A stretch of DNA of 64,000 nucleotides, taken from CAVQWT01 sp963810815. GTDB taxonomy: Bacteria > Pseudomonadota > Gammaproteobacteria > Burkholderiales > Casimicrobiaceae. This document shows, in pieces, positions 59,705 to 64,000 of this stretch. The stretch lies in contig CAWEPB010000006.1 in assembly GCA_963810815.1 (NCBI GenBank), positions 1 to 64,000 on the forward strand, in the 5' to 3' direction. The notes beneath the pieces were generated by a model. It searched no databases, was not told the DNA's origin, and saw only the letters and a program-made list of their open reading frames with translations. Both the position numbers and the translations under genes were made by a program. The first letter of the stretch is position 1. Each line of letters starts with the position of its first letter.

Positions 59705-61060
59705 CTGCGCGCCCTGCTCACCCGCCTGACCCGCGCCGGGCCCGCCGAGCTGACGGCGTCGCTGTGGTCGTTCGCGTACTTCTTCTCGCTGCTCGCCGGC
59801 TACTACGTGCTGCGCCCGATCCGCGACGAAATGGCGATCCAGGTCGGCCAGGCGCAGCTGCACGAGCTGTTCGCGTCGGTGTTCGTCACCATGCTGGTGG
59901 TCGCACCGGTGTTCGGCTGGCTGACGCGGACCTTCCCGCGCCGCCGCCTGCTGCCGTGGCTGTACGCGTTCTTCGTCGCCAACCTCGGCGCGTTCTGGCT
60001 GCTGTTCGACGCCGGCCACGGCGCGCAGGCCGAGGTCGTCGCGCGCGCGTTCTTCGTCTGGGTCAGCGTGTTCAACCTGTTCGCCATCAGCGTGTTCTGG
60101 AGCTTCATGGCCGACCTCTTCGACACCGCGCAGGCGAAGCGGCTGTACGGCTTCATCGCCGCCGGCGGCACCGTCGGGGCGCTGACCGGGCCGGCGCTGA
60201 CCGCGGGCTTCGTCACGCTGGTCGGCGTGCGCTCGATGCTGCTGGTGTCGGCCGGCTTCCTGTTCGTGGCGATACTCGCCATCGTCAGGCTGCGCACGTG
60301 GGCGGCGCGCGCCGACGGCGGGACGGACGCGGCACCGCCAACCGGACCGCCCGACGGGCCGCTCGCGAACCCTGCCGCCGTGCAATCGACCCGGCGTTCG
60401 GTCGTCGATCCCGGCGACGAGCGCCCGATCGGCGGCAGCATCTGGGCCGGCATCACCGACATCGTCCGCTCGCCGTACCTGCTGGCGATCTGCTTCTTCC
60501 TGTTCGCGTACTCGCTGCTGTCGACGCTGCTCTACTTCCAGCAGACCGAGCTGGTGCCGGCGGCGATCTCCGACAGCGCCGAGCGCACGCGGCTGCTGGC
60601 GCTGGTCGACATGGCGGTCAACCTGCTGACGTTGGCGGTGCAGGTTTTCGCGTTCGGCGCGCTGATCCGTCGCCTGGGCACGACGTTCATGCTGTGCGCG
60701 ATGCCGGTGGTGGCGATCGTCGGCTTCGCGGCGCTGGCGCTGTCGCCGGTGCTGGCGACGCTGGTGGTGTTCGGCGTCGTCCGTCGCGCCGGCGAATACG
60801 CGGTCAGCAAGCCCGCGCGCGAGACGCTGTTCAACGCGCTGCCCGCCGAGCAGAAGTACAAGGCCAAGAACGTCATCGACACGCTGGTCCACCGCGGCGG
60901 CGACACCGCGTCGAGCTGGATCTTCGCGGGACTGAAGTCGCTCGGCCTGTCGCTCCCCACGATGAGCTGGCTGGCGGTGCCGGTGGCGGCGGCGTGGCTG
61001 GGCGTGGCGCTGTGGCTGGGGCGGGCGGCGGCTCGCGTCGATCAAGCCCGCGTCAATTGA
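59705..61060 (+). CDS. MFS/NTP-exchanger-like transporter, start uncertain
   Basis: A twelve-helix carrier of about 451 residues. The conserved N-terminus AELTASLWSFAYFFSLLAGYYVLRPIRDEM and later ADLFDTAQAKRLYGFIAAGGTVGALTGP resemble the Tlc/Npt-type nucleotide exchanger and related MFS proteins. No ATG, GTG or TTG lies in frame before this region; I give CTG 59705. A C6 run at 59701 suggests a lost base, but initiation at CTG is also possible. Its 3' end overlaps the convergent DHA2 gene by 8 bp. Confidence 0.7.
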   Translation: MRALLTRLTRAGPAELTASLWSFAYFFSLLAGYYVLRPIRDEMAIQVGQAQLHELFASVFVTMLVVAPVFGWLTRTFPRRRLLPWLYAFFVANLGAFWLLFDAGHGAQAEVVARAFFVWVSVFNLFAISVFWSFMADLFDTAQAKRLYGFIAAGGTVGALTGPALTAGFVTLVGVRSMLLVSAGFLFVAILAIVRLRTWAARADGGTDAAPPTGPPDGPLANPAAVQSTRRSVVDPGDERPIGGSIWAGITDIVRSPYLLAICFFLFAYSLLSTLLYFQQTELVPAAISDSAERTRLLALVDMAVNLLTLAVQVFAFGALIRRLGTTFMLCAMPVVAIVGFAALALSPVLATLVVFGVVRRAGEYAVSKPARETLFNALPAEQKYKAKNVIDTLVHRGGDTASSWIFAGLKSLGLSLPTMSWLAVPVAAAWLGVALWLGRAAARVDQARVN

Positions 61061-62528
61061 CCGTCCGGGGCGCAGGTTCCCGCTCGCGCAATGTGCGGCG
61101 CCAGGCTCCGCCCACGATGGCAAGCGCGATGACGATCAGGGCCGCCGCGACTGCGAACGTCGTCCGCATGCCGGTGGCAACGGCCTCGGGGCGTGCGGTC
61201 GTGACGTCGGTCGCCGCCGACGCGAATGCGAACACGGCGCCCATGACCGATGCGCCGGTGATGAGCCCCAGGTTGCGCGACAGGTTGAGCATGCCGGAAA
61301 CGACACCGCGCTGGTCCGGGCCGATGTCGGCCATGACGGCGGTGTTGTTGGCCGTCTGGAACAGCGCATAGCCGGCCGTGACGACGACGATGGGGGCGAT
61401 GTAGCCGGGGATGCCCAGCGTCGCCGGCAGCATCGCCAGCATCGAGGCGCCGGCCGCCATGCCGACGAGCCCGGCGGTGGTCATGCGTCGGGCGCCGAAT
61501 CGGTCCGCAACGCGCCCGGCCGGTGCCGCGGTCAGCGCGACCACGATCGGTCCGACGGCCAGGACGAGTCCGACCCGTGCCGCGTCGAGTCCGAGCGCAA
61601 GTGAGAGATAGAACGGCCCGACCACCATGGTCGCCATGATCACCGTCGAGACGAGCGCGCTCGCAGCGAGGCCCGCGCTCAGCACCGGCACGCGGAGCAT
61701 CGACAGTCGGATCAGCGGTGATGCGGTTCTCGCTTCGACGAGCACGAAGAGGCCCGCGCCCAGGACGCTGGCCAGCAGCAGCGCGATGTTGAGCGGACCG
61801 AAACTGCCGCGCCCCGCATCGTGGTGAACCGTCACCGCGAGTGCATAAGCCGCGAGCGTCAGCGCCAGCAGCAGCGTGCCCACCGGGTCGAAACCGGCCC
61901 GGTCGGCCTTCGGCCCGGGGCGATCGACGGGCAGGTGGCGATGGGCGAGAACGAAGGTCAGGATGCCCAGCGGCACGTTGACGAGGAAGATCGCCCGCCA
62001 ACCGGGGCCGGCGATCAGTACGCCGCCGAGCGATGGGCCGAGCGCGGTGCCGATCGCGGACATCGTTCCGAGCAGCCCCATGGCGCTGCCGGTCCTGGCC
62101 TTCGGTACCGTCTCGCCGACAAAGGCCAGGGTGAGGGCCATCATGATGGCCGCTCCGAGGCCCTGCGCCGCCCGGGCGGCGATCAGCAGCCAAAGGGTGG
62201 GCGCGACGCCGCAAAGGACCGAGGCCACGGTGAAGAGGACGATTCCGCCCAGCAGCAGCCGGCGGCGGCCGGTGATGTCGCCGAGCCGTCCGACGCTGAC
62301 GATCAGCGTGGTGATGGCGAGGAGATACGCGAGCACGACCCACTGCACTTGCTGGAAGGAGGCGCCGAACGCCTGCGCCAGCGTCGGCAAGCCGACATTG
62401 GCGATGCTGGTGCCGAGCGAGGACAGCAGCATGGACAGCGACAGGCTGGCGAGCGCCCACCGAACCGAAGCTGTCGGGTCCGCCCTTCCTGCGACTGCCT
62501 CGTTCCGTCCTGCGATCATCGGCTTCAA
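61053..62528 (-). CDS. DHA2-family MFS drug exporter (EmrB/QacA type)
   Basis: A 491-residue carrier with fourteen predicted helices. SIANVGLPTLAQAFG in helix 1 and WVVLAYLLAITTLIVSVGRLGDITGRRRLLLGG are the QacA/EmrB signatures; motif C-like GPSLGGVLIAGPGWRAIFLVNVPLG confirms antiport. It should export hydrophobic compounds with proton exchange. It is divergent from a LysR regulator, the common arrangement for regulated exporters, and the substrate may be the LysR ligand. Confidence 0.9.
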   Translation of the reverse strand: MKPMIAGRNEAVAGRADPTASVRWALASLSLSMLLSSLGTSIANVGLPTLAQAFGASFQQVQWVVLAYLLAITTLIVSVGRLGDITGRRRLLLGGIVLFTVASVLCGVAPTLWLLIAARAAQGLGAAIMMALTLAFVGETVPKARTGSAMGLLGTMSAIGTALGPSLGGVLIAGPGWRAIFLVNVPLGILTFVLAHRHLPVDRPGPKADRAGFDPVGTLLLALTLAAYALAVTVHHDAGRGSFGPLNIALLLASVLGAGLFVLVEARTASPLIRLSMLRVPVLSAGLAASALVSTVIMATMVVGPFYLSLALGLDAARVGLVLAVGPIVVALTAAPAGRVADRFGARRMTTAGLVGMAAGASMLAMLPATLGIPGYIAPIVVVTAGYALFQTANNTAVMADIGPDQRGVVSGMLNLSRNLGLITGASVMGAVFAFASAATDVTTARPEAVATGMRTTFAVAAALIVIALAIVGGAWRRTLREREPAPRTVN

Positions 62529-62658
62529 CCTGACCTCCGTTTTCTGGCGGCTCCCGAAATGGGGCCGTCACAAGCGTAGTCGGTTGCCTGACATGGCGGA
62601 AGACGCACCGTTTGCACTGTATCCGTGCGTATGACGCCATATCACGACCATTCGGTGC

Positions 62659-62664
62659 TATGGT
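62659..62664 (+). promoter_or_regulatory. -10-like box of lysR, leaderless geometry
   Basis: TATGGT ends 6 nt before the ATG at 62671. The 142-bp divergent gap to the exporter contains no clear T-N11-A palindrome. Confidence 0.35.
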
Positions 62665-62670
62665 TGGCGG

Positions 62671-63633
62671 ATGGCGAGACCCGATCTCAACCTGCTGGTC
62701 ACCCTCGACGTGCTGCTCGCGGAAGGCAGCGTTGCGCGCGCCGCCCGACGGCTGCGTCTCAGCCCGTCGGCGATGAGCCGGGCGCTGGCGCGGTTGCGCG
62801 AGACGACGGGCGATCCGCTGCTGGTCCGGGCCGGACGCGGTCTGGTTCCCACACCACGAGCGATCGAACTCCGCGATCGGGTCGGTCAGGTCGTGCTGGA
62901 CGCAGAAGCGGTCCTGCGCCCTGCCAGGCGGCTCAGGCTCAGGCAGCTGGTCCGGACGTTCACGCTGCGGACCAGCGACGGTTTCGTGGAGAACTTCGGA
63001 CCGGACCTCATTGCCCGCGTCGGCGCGGAGGCGCCCGGCGTGCGGCTGTGCTTCGTGCCGAAGCCCGACAAGGACAGCACGTCACTTCGCGACGGGACCG
63101 TCGATCTGGAAACGGGCGTTGTCGGGAAGACGGCGGCGCCGGAACTGCGGGTGCAGGCGCTGTTCCGCGACCGTTTCATCGGCGTCGTGCGAATGGGGCA
63201 CCCCCTCGGCCAGGGCGAGATCACGCCGGCCCGTTACGCGGCCGGCAGGCACGTCTTCGTCTCGCGACGAGGTCTCGACCGGGGGCCGATCGACGAAGCC
63301 CTGCATCCGCTGGGGCTGGCGCGGGAAGTCGTCACCATCGTCGCCGGCTTCTCGACCGCGCTGGCGCTCGCCCGGGCCTCCGACCTGATCGCCAGCGTTC
63401 CCGAACGACACACCGGAAACCTGCGCGCGGGAATGCACAGCTTTCCCCTTCCGGTCCCCACACCGGAGATCACGGTGTCGATGCTCTGGCACCCGCGGCT
63501 GGATGCCGATCCGGCACATCGCTGGCTGCGCGGCCAGGTCAGGGAGGTCTGCGCGGCGCTGCGCATGGCGGCCATCGGCACGACTGCCGTGCGGAGCGAC
63601 GGCTCGAGCGCGGGGAGCCCCAAGCCATCATGA
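62671..63633 (+). CDS. LysR-family transcriptional regulator
   Basis: A 320-residue regulator: HTH PDLNLLVTLDVLLAEGSVARAARRLRLSPSAMSRALARLRETTGDPLLVRAGRGLVPT, then an effector domain (RTFTLRTSDGFVENFGPDL, GVVRMGHPLGQGEITPARYA). It probably controls the divergent exporter at 61053 and the methyltransferase that overlaps its stop by ATGA. The effector is unknown. Confidence 0.9.
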   Translation: MARPDLNLLVTLDVLLAEGSVARAARRLRLSPSAMSRALARLRETTGDPLLVRAGRGLVPTPRAIELRDRVGQVVLDAEAVLRPARRLRLRQLVRTFTLRTSDGFVENFGPDLIARVGAEAPGVRLCFVPKPDKDSTSLRDGTVDLETGVVGKTAAPELRVQALFRDRFIGVVRMGHPLGQGEITPARYAAGRHVFVSRRGLDRGPIDEALHPLGLAREVVTIVAGFSTALALARASDLIASVPERHTGNLRAGMHSFPLPVPTPEITVSMLWHPRLDADPAHRWLRGQVREVCAALRMAAIGTTAVRSDGSSAGSPKPS

Positions 63634-64000
63634 AATTGACTGCGGACGAGCTGGCCCGGATCGCCGAGCTGACCATCGGGCACTACAACGGACGCGCCGA
63701 AGCGTTCTGGCAGGGCACGCGGGATCACGACGTGAGCCAGAACATCGCGGCGCTGCTGCAGCACATCGAGGCCAGCGCGCCGTTCACGATCCTGGATCTC
63801 GGCTGCGGGCCCGGACGCGACCTCACCACCTTCGCCGGGTTGGGCCACGTCGCCGTGGGTGTGGAAGGCGCGGCGAACCTGGCCGCGATGGCGCGCGTCA
63901 ACAGCGGCTGCGAAGTCTGGCAGCAGGACCTGCTTGCGCTCGACCTGCCGGAACGACGATTCGACGGCGTCTTCGCCAACGCCGTCCTGTTCCACGTGCC
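63630..64000 (+). CDS. Class I SAM-dependent methyltransferase, cut by the window end
   Basis: The first 123 residues are present. Opening MKLTADELARIAELTIGHYNGRAEAFWQGTRDHDVSQN is typical of a small-molecule methyltransferase family. Motif I is ILDLGCGPGRDL, and VGVEGAANLAAMA is the acidic-loop equivalent (Glu). The DGVFANAVLFHV stretch marks motif IV near the edge. The ATG overlaps the lysR stop, so they are co-transcribed. Substrate unknown; the rest lies beyond 64000. Confidence 0.85.
   Translation, partial: MKLTADELARIAELTIGHYNGRAEAFWQGTRDHDVSQNIAALLQHIEASAPFTILDLGCGPGRDLTTFAGLGHVAVGVEGAANLAAMARVNSGCEVWQQDLLALDLPERRFDGVFANAVLFHV

Overview
The window is very GC-rich chromosomal DNA, most likely from a betaproteobacterium of the Burkholderiales type. 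The evidence is gene content: hemC/hemD/hemX/hemY-type haem genes, ubiA and ubiD, dusA, a yqjD-yqjE-yqjK-like trio, TRAP and tripartite carboxylate-type uptake genes, a CaiB/acyl-CoA dehydrogenase/PrpD set and an IPTL-CTERM protein. There are no rRNA, tRNA, CRISPR, phage or plasmid genes. Coding density is about 90 percent, and high GC leaves long antisense open frames that are shadows. Layout: 0-5 kb is a sugar-acid catabolic cluster (polyol/idonate-type dehydrogenase, FCD GntR repressor, glucarate-dehydratase-like enolase enzyme, SDR, FAH-family hydrolase). Its divergent promoter carries a TGGTA-T-TACCA operator lying on the -35 box. 5-7.6 kb is a three-gene surface glycosylation operon. 7.8-10.1 kb is a haem-protein locus: a frame-disrupted cytochrome P460 gene, a PadR regulator and a six-haem lipoprotein cytochrome. 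10-17 kb holds a XylX-like dehydratase, proline iminopeptidase, a YceI protein and a b561-YceI fusion, bioA and a PBP4-type peptidase. 17-23 kb holds a DUF4870 protein, the yqjDEK-like operon, ubiD, fhs and an SDR without catalytic residues. 23-30.6 kb holds an MFS carrier, a SulP-STAS-cNMP transporter, a deoxyinosine glycosylase, ubiA, an SDR-like protein, a flavin/iron-sulphur reductase and a Fur-box-preceded DUF2061 protein. 30.7-38.6 kb holds hemY, hemX, hemD and hemC, with three unrelated genes lodged between hemX and hemD. A 229-bp inverted-repeat element at 38.5-38.8 kb supplies the 3' ends of two convergent genes. 39-48 kb holds denD-like, dusA, an orphan TRAP binding protein and a CoA-ester catabolic operon. 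48-49.7 kb holds a TonB-like protein and a lower-GC islet with a TGA-interrupted ORF and an IPTL-CTERM protein. 49.8-55.5 kb is a TRAP/DapA-family/GntR operon linked by ATGA overlaps, divergent from an aldo-keto reductase. 55.5-64 kb holds small membrane/AT-hook proteins, two LysR regulators, a MidA-type methyltransferase, a pteridine reductase, two MFS carriers and a methyltransferase cut by the window end. How the genes work together: at least three loci (0-5, 10.2, 49.8-55.5 kb) look like non-phosphorylative catabolism of sugars or sugar acids, each with its own FCD GntR regulator or a dehydratase/hydrolase of the FAH or DapA family. Haem biosynthesis, c-type cytochromes, b561 and ubiquinone genes point to a respiring, oxidative lifestyle. 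Two features run through the window. First, five single-base frame breaks fall in four otherwise well-conserved genes (P460, a 2OG-Fe(II) oxygenase, a methyltransferase, dctM), which suggests assembly indels as much as gene decay. Second, five genes have a TAxxxT or CATAAT box ending 5-6 nt before ATG, the geometry expected of leaderless transcripts.
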